Positions 8,447 through 17,367 of a stretch of DNA of 17,367 bases are shown here, piece by piece; positions within the stretch are counted from its first letter, which is position 1; each line of letters opens with the position of its first letter. The stretch covers positions 1 to 17,367 of the forward strand of contig CATLGL010000016.1 of the NCBI GenBank assembly GCA_949935895.1, written 5' to 3'. Under the pieces are notes generated by a model that was not told the origin of the DNA, did not search any database, and saw nothing but the letters and a program-made list of their open reading frames with translations. Both the position numbers and the translations under genes were made by a program. The DNA is from an uncultured Clostridia bacterium. GTDB lineage: Bacteria; Bacillota; Clostridia; TANB77; CAG-508.

Positions 8447-8951
8447 ATGGAAATACGTTTTCAAAATACAACAGAATATAATTTAGGAGAATATAAAAAG
8501 TTTGTTGAATTTCATGTAAAAAAATATCATTTAAAATACCATTTATATACCTTATTTATTATGGTTTTACTGATTTTTTGTATGGTTGTTCAATTTTTGC
8601 ATGGCGGTATATTATTAGGGCTTGGTTTTATTTTTATATTGCTTTTTTTTCTTTGTTACCGCTTTTTTTATCCTTTATATCTTACTAAAAAAGAAGCTAC
8701 TAGTCCTAAAGTAAAAAAGAAGATGAAAAATACTTATACATTTTATGATGATTTTGTTACCATTAAAAATGATACAGATTTTGTGAAATTAAAATATTCA
8801 AAATTTTATAAAATTCATGAACAAAATGACCGGTTTTTATTTATATTTAGATAAAAGCCATTCTTATATTTTATTAAAAAATAATTTCTCTATTGGAAAT
8901 CCCAATGACTTTTTAAGCTTTGTGAAAAAGAAATTATGGAGAAAACTTTAA
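8447..8951 (+). CDS. YcxB-like small membrane protein, read through one CGG +1 site
   Basis: Protein of 167 aa with an N-terminal cytoplasmic stretch, two membrane helices (about residues 35-53 and 55-76) and a C-terminal soluble domain. The pattern TFYDDFVTIKND, then KLKYSKFYKIHEQND, then GFYLYLDKSHSYILLKNNF is that of YcxB-like proteins (a PH-like domain after two helices). Conventional reading ends at 8854, inside the domain. Dropping C8831 of the in-frame CGG adds 39 residues, including the family's YLYL and LLKNNF strands and a terminal LSFVKKKL helix, to TAA 8949-8951. It is convergent with the small gene at 9042-9263 and shares its terminator. Function unknown in the family. Confidence 0.8.
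8831..8834 (+). other. CGGT +1 recoding site 6 (YcxB-like)
   Basis: In frame with ATG 8447 (128 codons before it), after GAC. Dropping C8831 gives GGT and replaces the short tail RFLFIFR by a 39-residue end matching the family. Confidence 0.78.
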
Positions 8952-8986
8952 AAAACGAATATGCAAATTTCTAAATGGGAAACAAA

Positions 8987-9028
8987 CAAAAAAAGTACTA
9001 GGCGATTGGCAATCGCCTAGCACTTTTT
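8987..9028. terminator. Bidirectional intrinsic terminator
   Basis: Strong GC-rich stem (AGTACTAGGCGATT region 8995-9007 with 9011-9023, one wobble) flanked by A and T tracts on both sides. It can end transcription of the YcxB-like gene (+) and of the 73-aa gene (-). Confidence 0.85.
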
Positions 9029-9041
9029 TGTTCGTAAGTCT

Positions 9042-9263
9042 TCAGGAATTAAGCGGATATTCCTGTACCTTTTTTACCTGCTCCTTAATGTAGTCCCTCT
9101 CATTTTTAGGAAGCTTATCAAAATAAGCCTGATCTAATAAGGTAGGAAATTGCAGTTCTTCGCTTTCCTCTATAGCAACTAAAAACTGCATCCACTCTCC
9201 ATCTTCGGCTGTTCTATTAAAACGAAGATATTTTCCCAGCCGTTCGAATGATATTTTACTCAT
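9042..9263 (-). CDS. Small hypothetical protein, 73 aa, with CGG as codon 8
   Basis: Soluble acidic protein (RFNRTAEDGEWMQFLVAIEE, ending VQEYPLNS). The expression signals look real: AAAGGAG before ATG 9263, a TTGAAA-17-TATAAT promoter at 9330-9358 and a strong terminator at 8987-9028. Codon use (CTG, CAG, AAG, AGG, CCG) differs from the surrounding genes and suggests recent transfer, perhaps from a phage or plasmid. Codon 8 is CGG; read as Arg it gives FERLGKYLRFN and the full 73 aa. The +1 rule found elsewhere would give a 27-aa product, which seems less natural. No family recognised. This gene is the clearest counterexample to universal +1 reading. Confidence 0.62.
   Translation of the reverse strand: MSKISFERLGKYLRFNRTAEDGEWMQFLVAIEESEELQFPTLLDQAYFDKLPKNERDYIKEQVKKVQEYPLNS
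9239..9242 (-). other. In-frame CGGC in the 73-aa gene (apparent exception)
   Basis: CGG at codon 8 after GAA. Conventional Arg decoding keeps a 73-codon ORF open; a +1 shift would end after 27 codons at TAG. Confidence 0.5.
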
Positions 9264-9329
9264 TCTACTCCTTTCCGCTCATTCTATAATTGACGAGCTT
9301 TACTGCTTTTGTTAGTTTTCTACTTTAAT

Positions 9330-9358
9330 ATTATACTTTATTTAACATAATTTTTCAA
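9330..9358 (-). promoter_or_regulatory. Sigma-A promoter of the 73-aa gene
   Basis: TTGAAA (9353-9358), 17-nt spacer, TATAAT (9330-9335). The -35 overlaps the stop of tcdA. The leader is about 60 nt. Confidence 0.75.
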
Positions 9359-10065
9359 CTAAAAATTATATCTTTTACTACCTCTCCTGCTATAATTAAA
9401 CCAGCAACAGATGGAACAAATGATATACTTCCTGGTATTTTTTTTGTTTTAGTTTCCATCATATTTTCATAATTCATTTGTTTTATTGGTTCTTCTTTTG
9501 AATATACCACTTTTAAGTTTGGAATTCCTCTTTTTCTTAATTCTTTTCTCATTACTTTCGCAAGTGGACATACACTGGTTTCATAAATATCTGCTACTTC
9601 AAATGCTGTTGAATTTAATTTATTTCCTGTTCCCATACAGGATATTATTGGAAGTTGTAAGCAATTCGCTTGTACTACTAATTCAATTTTAGCACTTACT
9701 GTATCGACAGCATCTATGATATATGAAGTAGTATTGTCTAATATATTAGAACTACTATTACAAAAGAATTCTTTGTGTATTTTAATTTTAGCATCTGGAT
9801 TAATGTCTAATATTCGTTCCTTTGCTACTTCTACTTTGCTTCTGCCTATTGTTTTCTTCGTTGCTATTATTTGCCTATTTAAATTTGTTTCCTCAATTAT
9901 ATCATGGTCAATTAACACAAATTCGCCAACTCCTGCTCTTGCTAATCCTTCTACGACAAAGGAGCCTACCCCACCTATACCAAATATTGCAACCTTTGCT
10001 TGTTGTAGTTTCTTAATTCCTTCTTTTCCAATTAGTAATTCCGTTCGCGAAAATTGATTTAGCAT
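9355..10065 (-). CDS. tcdA: tRNA threonylcarbamoyladenosine dehydratase (TcdA/CsdL, ThiF family)
   Basis: E1-like enzyme of 236 aa that uses ATP to cyclise t6A at position 37 of ANN-decoding tRNAs to ct6A, supporting accurate decoding. The ATP-binding loop GIGGVGS is at 29-35, followed by LIDHDIIEETNLNRQ, the Arg/Asp pattern of ThiF-type adenylating enzymes. The later part carries PGSISFVPSVAGLIIAGEV as in TcdA. Its length fits the short bacterial TcdA class rather than MoeB/ThiF. It starts 16 nt after the copA stop with GAAGGGA as ribosome site, so it is probably the last gene of the run. It has no in-frame CGG; the CGG at 10033 is out of frame and harmless. Confidence 0.88.
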   Translation of the reverse strand: MLNQFSRTELLIGKEGIKKLQQAKVAIFGIGGVGSFVVEGLARAGVGEFVLIDHDIIEETNLNRQIIATKKTIGRSKVEVAKERILDINPDAKIKIHKEFFCNSSSNILDNTTSYIIDAVDTVSAKIELVVQANCLQLPIISCMGTGNKLNSTAFEVADIYETSVCPLAKVMRKELRKRGIPNLKVVYSKEEPIKQMNYENMMETKTKKIPGSISFVPSVAGLIIAGEVVKDIIFS

Positions 10066-10081
10066 ATTTTTTCCCTTCTTT

Positions 10082-12650
10082 TTATTTGATATTCATTACT
10101 TGAAATCCTTCTGCTTCTATTACTTCCTTTATTTGACTGTCTTCTATTTCTTTTTCGTTTTCGATTATTGCACTTTTATTCTCTAAATTGACTTCTACTT
10201 TTGTTATGCCATCAATCGAATTTAATGCCTTTTCAACTGTCATTTTACAATGATTACATTGCATTCCTTCAATTTTTATTGTTTTCATCTGTTTTATCAC
10301 CTCTTTTCCTTTTTCTTTATGTTTTAAGTCTTCCCTTTCTATTGTAATTGGTACTTGAAATTTTGGTTTAAAATTCTTTAATCTTAAAGCATTGGTTACC
10401 ACACATACTGAGCTTAAACTCATCGCTAGTGCTCCTATCATCGGATTTAGTTTTAATCCTAAACTAAAATAAAAAGCACCACAAGCAATTGGAAGCCCAA
10501 TAATATTATAGAAAAATGCCCAAAACAAGTTCATTTTTATGTTTCTGATAACTGCCTTACTTAATCGAATTGCTGTTACAACATCTAACAAATTGTCCTT
10601 CATTAAAACAATGTCTGCTGCCTCAATAGCAATATCTGTTCCAGAACCAATTGCGATTCCTACATCTGCTTTTACTAGTGCTGGGCTATCATTTATACCA
10701 TCTCCTACAAATACTACTTTTTTCCCATTTTCTTGCAACTTAGCAACCTCTTTTTCTTTATCTTGTGGTAATACTTCTGAAATAACCGTATCAATTCCAA
10801 CTTCTTTTGCAATTATTTGTGCTACTTTTTTATTATCCCCTGTTAGCATAATAACTTGTAGATGATTTCTTTTTAATTCTTTTACTGCTTGCACACTAGT
10901 ATCTTTTATCATATCTTGTATGGCTAACATCCCTATTATTTTTTCTTCATTTGCAATATAAATAACTGTTTTTCCCTGTTTTAAATACTTATTTGCTTTT
11001 TTATCTATTTGCTCTTGTTCTATTTTATTTTCCTTCATAAAAGCAAGATTTCCTACAAAATATTGCTTATCTTCTATTTTTGCCTTTACTCCTCTTCCTG
11101 AAGCATTCTTAAATTCTTGTACTTCTATTAAGTCTACTTTTTCTTGTTTTGCTTTTTCCAAAATAGCTATTGATAATGGATGAGTAGAATTTTTTTCTAT
11201 ACTTCCTGCTATTTTTAATAGTTCTTTTTCATCTATTACAGAGTATATATCGGTTACTGTTGTTGTTCCTGTTGTAATTGTTCCTGTTTTATCTAATATT
11301 ACAGTATTAACTGAATGTAATTGTTCTAAAGCTTCTGCTGATTTTATTAAAATCCCTTCTGCTGCTCCCCTTCCTGTTCCTACCATAATAGCCACTGGTG
11401 TGGCAAGTCCTAATGCACATGGACATGAAATGACCAATACTGCAATTCCAATGCTTAATGCAAATTCTAAACTTTGTCCTTGTATTAACCAAATTATTGT
11501 AGCAATAATGGAAATAGCAATTACACATGGCACAAATATTCCACTTACTTTATCTGCTAATTTCGCAATTGGTGCTTTTGAAGAAGATGCTTCTTCTACA
11601 AGTTTAATAATTTGCGAAAGAGTTGTATTATCTCCTACTTTTGTTGCCTTCATATAAAAAGAACCATTTTGGTTGATTGTCCCAGAAATTACGTTGTCTC
11701 CTACTGTTTTTTCAACTGGTATACTTTCTCCTGTCATGCTTGCTTGGTCAATAGAGGAATTTCCTTTTATTATTATCCCATCAACTCCTATGCTTTCTCC
11801 TGGTTTTATTACAACAATATCATCTATTACAATATCACTTAAACTAACCTGCATTTCTTTTTCTTGTCTAATTACTGTAGCAGTTTTGGGAGCTAGATTC
11901 ATTAGCTTGCTAATGGCTTCACTTGTTTTCCTTTTTGACTTTGTTTCAAGATATTTTCCTAATGTAATTAGGGTTAAAATCATTCCTGCAGCCTCAAAAT
12001 ATAAATCCATTTTGTACTTTTCTACCAAATCGATTTGATGATGTCCTAAGCCCAATCCAAGCATGTATATAGCCAATATTCCATAAATAATTGCTGCACT
12101 ACTTCCCATAGCAATTAATGAATCCATATTAGGAGTTCTTTTCCACAATCGTTTAAATCCAATTATAAAATAACTCCTGTTTACATACACAATTGGTAAT
12201 AATAACAAAAATTGCGTAAATGCAAATGTAATTGCATTTTGATTTCCATGAAATATTGCATCTATCATTGATGGCGTAGGAATACCAAACCATTGCTCAA
12301 ACATGTGATACATCGCAATATACATTAGTGGAATTAAAAAGAAAATAGAAATGATAAGTCTTTTTTTCATATCTTGTATGGTAATATCCATATTATCCTT
12401 TTGTGAAGTTTTATTATTGTGTTTTATTGCCTCACTTTTTGCAATGTCCGCTTGATATCCAGCAGCTACTACTGCTTGTATAATACCGTTTGCTATTTTG
12501 TATAGTTTCATCATATTCTACTGTCATATTATTTGCAAGTAAATTTACATTGATGTTTTGCACTCCTTTCAGTTTTTCTACTGCCTTTTCAATATGAGTA
12601 GAGCAGCTACTACATGTCATTCCTTGAAGATCAAATTTCTGTTTTTTCAT
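10082..12650 (-). CDS. copA: Cu(I)-exporting P1B-type ATPase CopA with N- and C-terminal HMA domains, read through one CGG +1 site
   Basis: Membrane ATPase of 855 aa that pumps Cu+ out of the cytoplasm. Order: HMA domain with MTCSSC (11-16); membrane helices; actuator TGES (306-309); CPC in the transport helix (409-411); phosphorylation loop DKTGT (453-457); HP (490-491); GDGIND (649-654); YN (714-715) and MSLSS (743-747), the Cu+-type signatures; then a second HMA domain with MQCNHC (796-801). Conventional reading cuts the N-terminal HMA (72-aa fragment) from the pump. Dropping the C of CGG at 12488 gives SKGIIQAVVAAGYQA, completing that domain. ATG 12650 follows GGAGGAAGG. The C-terminal HMA resembles the chaperone CopZ and may also be made separately. 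Confidence 0.93.
10286..10303 (-). promoter_or_regulatory. Internal ribosome site and ATG for a free CopZ-like domain
   Basis: GAGGTGA (10297-10303) lies 8 nt before an in-frame ATG (10286-10288). Initiation there would give a 68-aa HMA protein (10082-10288) starting MKTIKIEGMQCNHC, the normal CopZ size. It could also be a relic of a former copA-copZ gene pair fused by loss of a stop. Confidence 0.5.
12485..12488 (-). other. CGGT +1 recoding site 7 (copA)
   Basis: In frame with ATG 12650 (54 codons before it), after AAA. Dropping the C (complement of 12488) gives GGT = Gly55 and enters the 801-residue remainder. Confidence 0.8.
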
Positions 12651-12715
12651 CCTTCCTCCTTTTCAATATGCCTTTATTAGCTTGTTTTTAAAAACACTAT
12701 TTAAATTATTTAACC

Positions 12716-13768
12716 TTAACTTATTTTTCCTCCGCCTAGTACAATATCCTCTATGTAAAATACAGCTGATTGCCCTTTTGTCATTGCTCTTTGTGGTTCA
12801 TAGAAAATAACTCTTATTTGGTCTTGTTCTTTTCTTATTTTTGCTTTTGCAAAATTTGCTGAATATCTAGTTTTTACTTCTACTTCTAGCCAGTCTGTTA
12901 TATCCTCTACTAGTAATAAATTGATATCTGATACCATAATTTCTTTTTCGTAAAGCTCTCTTTCTTCTCCCACAATCACTTCATTTTTTTCTTCATGAAA
13001 CCCTACTACAAATAATGGCACTTTATTAGAAATACCTAATCCTTTTCTTTGTCCAATTGTATAGTGATATAATCCTAAGTGTTTTCCTAATATTTGTCCT
13101 TGTTTATTTACAATGTTTCCTGGTTTTTGCTTAATATATGAATGAGTTTCTAAAAACTTTTTATAGTTTCCATCTGGTATAAAACAGATATCTTCACTAT
13201 CTTTTTTATCTGCTACCTCTAAACGATAATTTCTTGCTATTTTTCTTATCTCTTCTTTTTGTTCAAAATCTGCTAATGGAAACAAAACATGTTCTAAAGT
13301 TTGTTTTGGGATACTCCATAATACATAACTCTGGTCTTTTTTGCCTGCATTGGATTTTTTTAATACCCATCTACCAAATTGTTTATCATATTCTGTTTTG
13401 GCATAGTGTCCTGTTGCAATATAGTCACATCCTAATTGTTTTGCTTTTTCATACATAAATCCAAATTTGATATATTTATTACATTCAATACAAGGATTAG
13501 GTGTTTGACATTTACCATAAGTATTAATAAAATCATTAATAACATAGTTATTAAATTCTTCTTTGGCATCATAGGTAATATGTGGTATACCAATTTGATT
13601 ACATACTTTTTGGGCATCTTGATATGTCTTTTGATTACAACAACTACCTCCTTTATATAATTCCAATGTTACTCCAATTACTTCATATCCTTGCTGTTTT
13701 AGTAAAAGAGCAGATACACTACTATCAACTCCTCCACTCATGCCTAATAATACTTTTTTGTTTTTCAT
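12716..13768 (-). CDS. mnmA: tRNA-specific 2-thiouridylase MnmA
   Basis: Cytoplasmic enzyme of 350 aa that adenylates U34 of tRNA-Lys, -Glu and -Gln and inserts sulfur to give s2U34. The PP-loop SGGVDSS is at 11-17. Catalytic Cys93 lies in NPCIEC and the partner Cys195 in SEDICFIPDG; GHYAK is at 120-124. It ends VLGGGKIS as usual. It lies 17 nt after sufU, so sulfur from SufS/SufU is a plausible source. There is no in-frame CGG; a CGG at 12734 spans two Gly codons and is out of frame. Confidence 0.96.
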   Translation of the reverse strand: MKNKKVLLGMSGGVDSSVSALLLKQQGYEVIGVTLELYKGGSCCNQKTYQDAQKVCNQIGIPHITYDAKEEFNNYVINDFINTYGKCQTPNPCIECNKYIKFGFMYEKAKQLGCDYIATGHYAKTEYDKQFGRWVLKKSNAGKKDQSYVLWSIPKQTLEHVLFPLADFEQKEEIRKIARNYRLEVADKKDSEDICFIPDGNYKKFLETHSYIKQKPGNIVNKQGQILGKHLGLYHYTIGQRKGLGISNKVPLFVVGFHEEKNEVIVGEERELYEKEIMVSDINLLLVEDITDWLEVEVKTRYSANFAKAKIRKEQDQIRVIFYEPQRAMTKGQSAVFYIEDIVLGGGKIS

Positions 13769-13785
13769 TTTCTTTGTTCCTTTTA

Positions 13786-14220
13786 TTATTTTTTATTTAG
13801 CATATCTTCTATAGTATGCCATGCAAGTAATACACATTTTACTCTTGCTGGCATATTAGATATATTCTTAAAACATATTGCATCTTCTAGTTTTTCTAGT
13901 TCTTCTTCATTGGTTATTTCTCTTTTTATCATTTGAATAAAAGTATTGATAATCTCTTTTGCCTCACAAATTGTCCTTCCTTTTAAAGTATCTATCATTA
14001 TAGATGTAGAGCTTTGGGATATGGCACAACCATGCCCTGAAAATGCCATGTCTTCTATTTTATCTTTATTTAATTTTATTTCTAATGTAATTTCATCTCC
14101 ACAGTTAGGATTATGTCCTTGTTGGGAAATATCTGCTTTTTCCAATTTTTTTTTATTATACGAATTCATACTATGCTCCATAATAAGTTCATTATATACT
14201 TCTTCAAAATTATCCTTCAT
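13786..14220 (-). CDS. sufU: SufU, zinc-dependent sulfurtransferase of the SUF system
   Basis: Protein of 144 aa that accepts persulfide sulfur from SufS and passes it to the SufBCD scaffold in Gram-positive bacteria. The three cysteines and Asp that hold zinc are present: NPNCGD (Cys40, Asp42), GHGCAISQSS (Cys65) and ARVKCVLLAW (Cys129). The insertion region between the second and third cysteines is of SufU type rather than IscU type. ATG 14220 lies 22 nt after the recoded sufS stop (14243). A conventional reading would leave an unexplained gap of about 150 nt between sufS and sufU. Confidence 0.95.
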   Translation of the reverse strand: MKDNFEEVYNELIMEHSMNSYNKKKLEKADISQQGHNPNCGDEITLEIKLNKDKIEDMAFSGHGCAISQSSTSIMIDTLKGRTICEAKEIINTFIQMIKREITNEEELEKLEDAICFKNISNMPARVKCVLLAWHTIEDMLNKK

Positions 14221-14242
14221 TTTAACCCCCCTTTTGTTAAAA

Positions 14243-15466
<1,224 letters not shown>

Positions 15467-15594
15467 AATTTTTCTCCTTTTAGAACCCTCTGTCTTGCTT
15501 TTTTGAGCCACTCTCCTTTTATAAAGGTGCTTTGTTCTATTATTTATCATAAAATTTTTCCAATACCTCTTTTTTCAAGAGATATCGTGGTTTT

Positions 15595-16659
15595 TTAATC
15601 TAATCTTGCATCAATTTCTTGTAAGATACCCTTTTTTAATTCTTCCTTCTTAATTCCTTCTAGTATTTTATAAAATCTTGCCTTTACCATTAACTTCATG
15701 GCTTCTTTTTTTTCTATCCCTCGACTCATTAAATAGAATAATTCTTTTTCTCCTACTTTTCCTGCAGAAGTAGAGTGATTTCCTTCTACCTCTTCTTCAG
15801 CACATAATAACATGGGTAGAGCAATCGATTTTGCCTTATCTGATAGTAACATACAATTTTCCGTTTCATTTCCTATTGCTTTTTTACAACCCTTTTTAAA
15901 GTCAATTGTTCCTTTAAAATGCTTTTTTGCATTGTCTTTTAATGCTCCCTCTACTTGTATGTTAACACTAGTCTTTTCTCCTTGTAATTGTGCTATATAA
16001 TTTAAGTCTAATATTTGATCTTTATTTCCTAAATAAAGAGTATTGATTATACTATTTGATAATGTACCCTTTAGGCTTGAATAAACATTTGTAAAGCTAT
16101 TTTTTCCACCAAAATCAATTATGGTATAGGTTACTTTTGCCTCTTTTTGTAGTTCATTTTCTATACTTAAAAAGTTATTTGAATTTTGATTCATAAAGTT
16201 GATTAAAATCACATTAATACTTGCCTTTTCTTTGGCATGTAACTTTATTATTCCATTATGAAATGCTAGTATGTCTTCTTGCGATTTATATTGTATGATG
16301 ACTGTTGCTTTAGTTTCTTTTTGTGCTTCTATTTCAATATGCTCTACTAATTGCTTATTGTTTTCATCAAATTGGAATTCAATTTTCATTTCTTGATTTT
16401 GCTTACCTTCAAGTATTATGTTTAGTTTTTGATTTGCCTGTTTTTCTACTTGATTTGTAAGTTCTTTTCCTAAACCATAAGTTAAATGGCAAGACTTTGT
16501 ATTACTCGTTACCTTATTTTCGCTATTGCCTCCTATGATTTCTATATGATTAAATTTCTCTATTTTTTCTGGTATATAAACACCTTCTAATTTCATATTG
16601 TTTATATTAAAATTTCTTGATGTTCTTACTGGTGTTTCATTTAATTTTAATGTCTCCAT
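15595..16659 (-). CDS. sufD: SufD, Fe-S assembly scaffold subunit
   Basis: Protein of 354 aa that pairs with SufB and SufC in the SufBC2D scaffold. It has the right-handed beta-helix composition (repeated short polar strands) and a C-terminal SUF domain: EEVEGNHSTSAGKVGEKELF, then YLMSRGIEKKEAMKLMVKAR, the shared SufB/SufD end. I chose ATG 16659 because AAAGGA lies 6 nt upstream; a GTG 15 nt earlier lacks a ribosome site. It follows sufB by about 130 nt, in which I see no gene, only a weak inverted repeat (ATCCTCT with AGAGGAT). No in-frame CGG; the CGG at 15863 is out of frame. Confidence 0.94.
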   Translation of the reverse strand: METLKLNETPVRTSRNFNINNMKLEGVYIPEKIEKFNHIEIIGGNSENKVTSNTKSCHLTYGLGKELTNQVEKQANQKLNIILEGKQNQEMKIEFQFDENNKQLVEHIEIEAQKETKATVIIQYKSQEDILAFHNGIIKLHAKEKASINVILINFMNQNSNNFLSIENELQKEAKVTYTIIDFGGKNSFTNVYSSLKGTLSNSIINTLYLGNKDQILDLNYIAQLQGEKTSVNIQVEGALKDNAKKHFKGTIDFKKGCKKAIGNETENCMLLSDKAKSIALPMLLCAEEEVEGNHSTSAGKVGEKELFYLMSRGIEKKEAMKLMVKARFYKILEGIKKEELKKGILQEIDARLD

Positions 16660-16789
16660 AGTTAGTCCTTTCACTTTTATACTTATATCATTGTAAAATC
16701 AATCATTCTTCTTGCATTTGTCTATTACTTATTTTGAATATATATCCTCTTCTCCCATCAAATATATAGCTAGAGGATTTTCCTTATTT

Positions 16790-17367
16790 TTACCCAATAC
16801 TACCTTCTAATTCTAAGTTAATTAAATTATTCATTTCTACTGCATATTCTATTGGCAATTCTTTTGCAATTGGATATGCAAATCCTCTTACAATCATTGC
16901 TTTGGCGTCTTCTTCTGATAGTCCTCTACTCATTAAATAAAAAATGGTTTTATCACTAATTTTTCCAATTTTTGCTTCATGGGAAAATTCTACTTCATCG
17001 GTTTGAATGTCATTTACTGGTATTGTATCTGAAACAGAAATGTCATCTAACATAAGAGATTCACAAGACACACTAGATTTTGAACCTTCTGCATTTTCAC
17101 AAATTCTTACTAGTGAACGGTAAGTACACTTTCCTCCGTTTTTCGAAATTGATTTTGCATTTACGACACTAGATGTATTTTTGGCATTATGAATCACTTT
17201 AAATCCATTGTCTAAATTTTGCCCCTTTCCTGCAAAAGAAATTCCTGTAAATTCTGATTTTGCTCCTTCTCCATTTAAAATGCTCATTGGGTATAACATG
17301 GAAATTTTGGAACCAAAAGAACCGTGATACCCAGTCCATTTTTGCATTTTTCCCTACAATGGCTTTT
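16790..17367 (-). CDS. sufB: SufB, Fe-S scaffold subunit (C-terminal part), read through one CGG +1 site
   Basis: The last 191 residues of SufB; the gene runs off the window end. SufB binds the nascent cluster and receives sulfur from SufS/SufU. Conserved stretches: ILNGEGAKSEFTGISFAGKG, SISKNGGKCTYRSL, CESLMLDDISVSDTIP, VEFSHEAKIGKISDKTIFYL, and the terminal LELEGSIG. Upstream of 17324 the family sequence AIVGKNAKMDWV is in another frame, where the downstream frame has a stop codon (TAG 17354-17356). Dropping the C of the in-frame CGG at 17324 joins them as MDWVSGSFGSKISMLYP, matching the family MEWVxGxxGSKxxMxYP. sufC is expected upstream, outside the window. Confidence 0.93.
17321..17324 (-). 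other. CGGT +1 recoding site 11 (sufB)
   Basis: In frame after TCA in the upstream SufB frame. Dropping the C (complement of 17324) gives GGT, a conserved Gly, and enters the remaining 177-codon frame. Confidence 0.82.

Noticed and set aside
8259..8486. Hydrophobic 75-codon plus-strand ORF upstream of the YcxB-like gene
   Set aside because: TTG start with no ribosome site; it overlaps the promoter region and the start of a recognisable gene, and its composition is typical of AT-rich non-coding sequence.
9355..9357. Recoding of TGA as Trp
   Set aside because: tcdA and the 73-aa gene end normally at TGA, and tryptophans in conserved proteins use TGG, so TGA behaves as a stop.

Overview
The window is very AT-rich and codes on both strands with strong Shine-Dalgarno sites and sigma-A type promoters. 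Its genes (a SpoVB-like flippase, a sortase, a pseudopilin-like protein, SUF genes with SufU, and a heterodimeric ABC exporter) point to a low-GC Bacillota, probably an uncultured Clostridia-type bacterium. TAA, TAG and TGA all act as stops, so the stop codons follow the standard code.

The main result concerns decoding. Seven conserved genes look frameshifted when translated conventionally: the SpoVB-like flippase, the pilin-like gene, one ABC half-transporter, a YcxB-like gene, copA, sufS and sufB. In all seven, every break (11 of 11) lies exactly at an in-frame CGG triplet. Ignoring the C, so that CGGN is read as one glycine (a +1 shift), restores a single full-length family-like protein each time. 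SufS becomes 406 aa with its catalytic Cys motif, the SpoVB-like protein about 497 aa, ABC2 580 aa and CopA 855 aa. Thirteen CGG triplets in the other two frames of these and neighbouring genes cause no break. No in-frame CGG is read as Arg in any conserved gene here. The effect follows the coding strand and reading frame, so random sequencing error or decay is a poor explanation. It looks like genome-wide +1 recoding of CGG, either as a CGGN quadruplet codon for Gly or as an unassigned CGG whose C is skipped. Two short genes with different codon use (4440-4622 and 9042-9263) carry an in-frame CGG that does not fit the rule simply; they are the main caveat.

Layout. 146-1642 (+): SpoVB-like flippase. 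1730-2894 (-): pilin-like protein with a DUF6273-like end. 2895-3257 is a gene-free stretch of about 360 bases holding a pilin promoter and leader and the sortase terminator. 3258-4031 (-): sortase. 4183-4332 and 4440-4622 (-): two small genes, each with its own promoter and terminator. 4689-8203 (-): ABC exporter pair. 8447-8951 (+): YcxB-like membrane protein, convergent on a small gene at 9042-9263 (-). 9355-17367 (-): a run in transcription order sufB (partial), sufD, sufS, sufU, mnmA, copA, tcdA.

The SUF genes build Fe-S clusters from sulfur released by SufS. MnmA next door uses persulfide sulfur to thiolate tRNA wobble uridines, and TcdA modifies the t6A37 of tRNA. CopA exports Cu(I), which is toxic to Fe-S assembly, so the cluster has a coherent sulfur, metal and tRNA theme.
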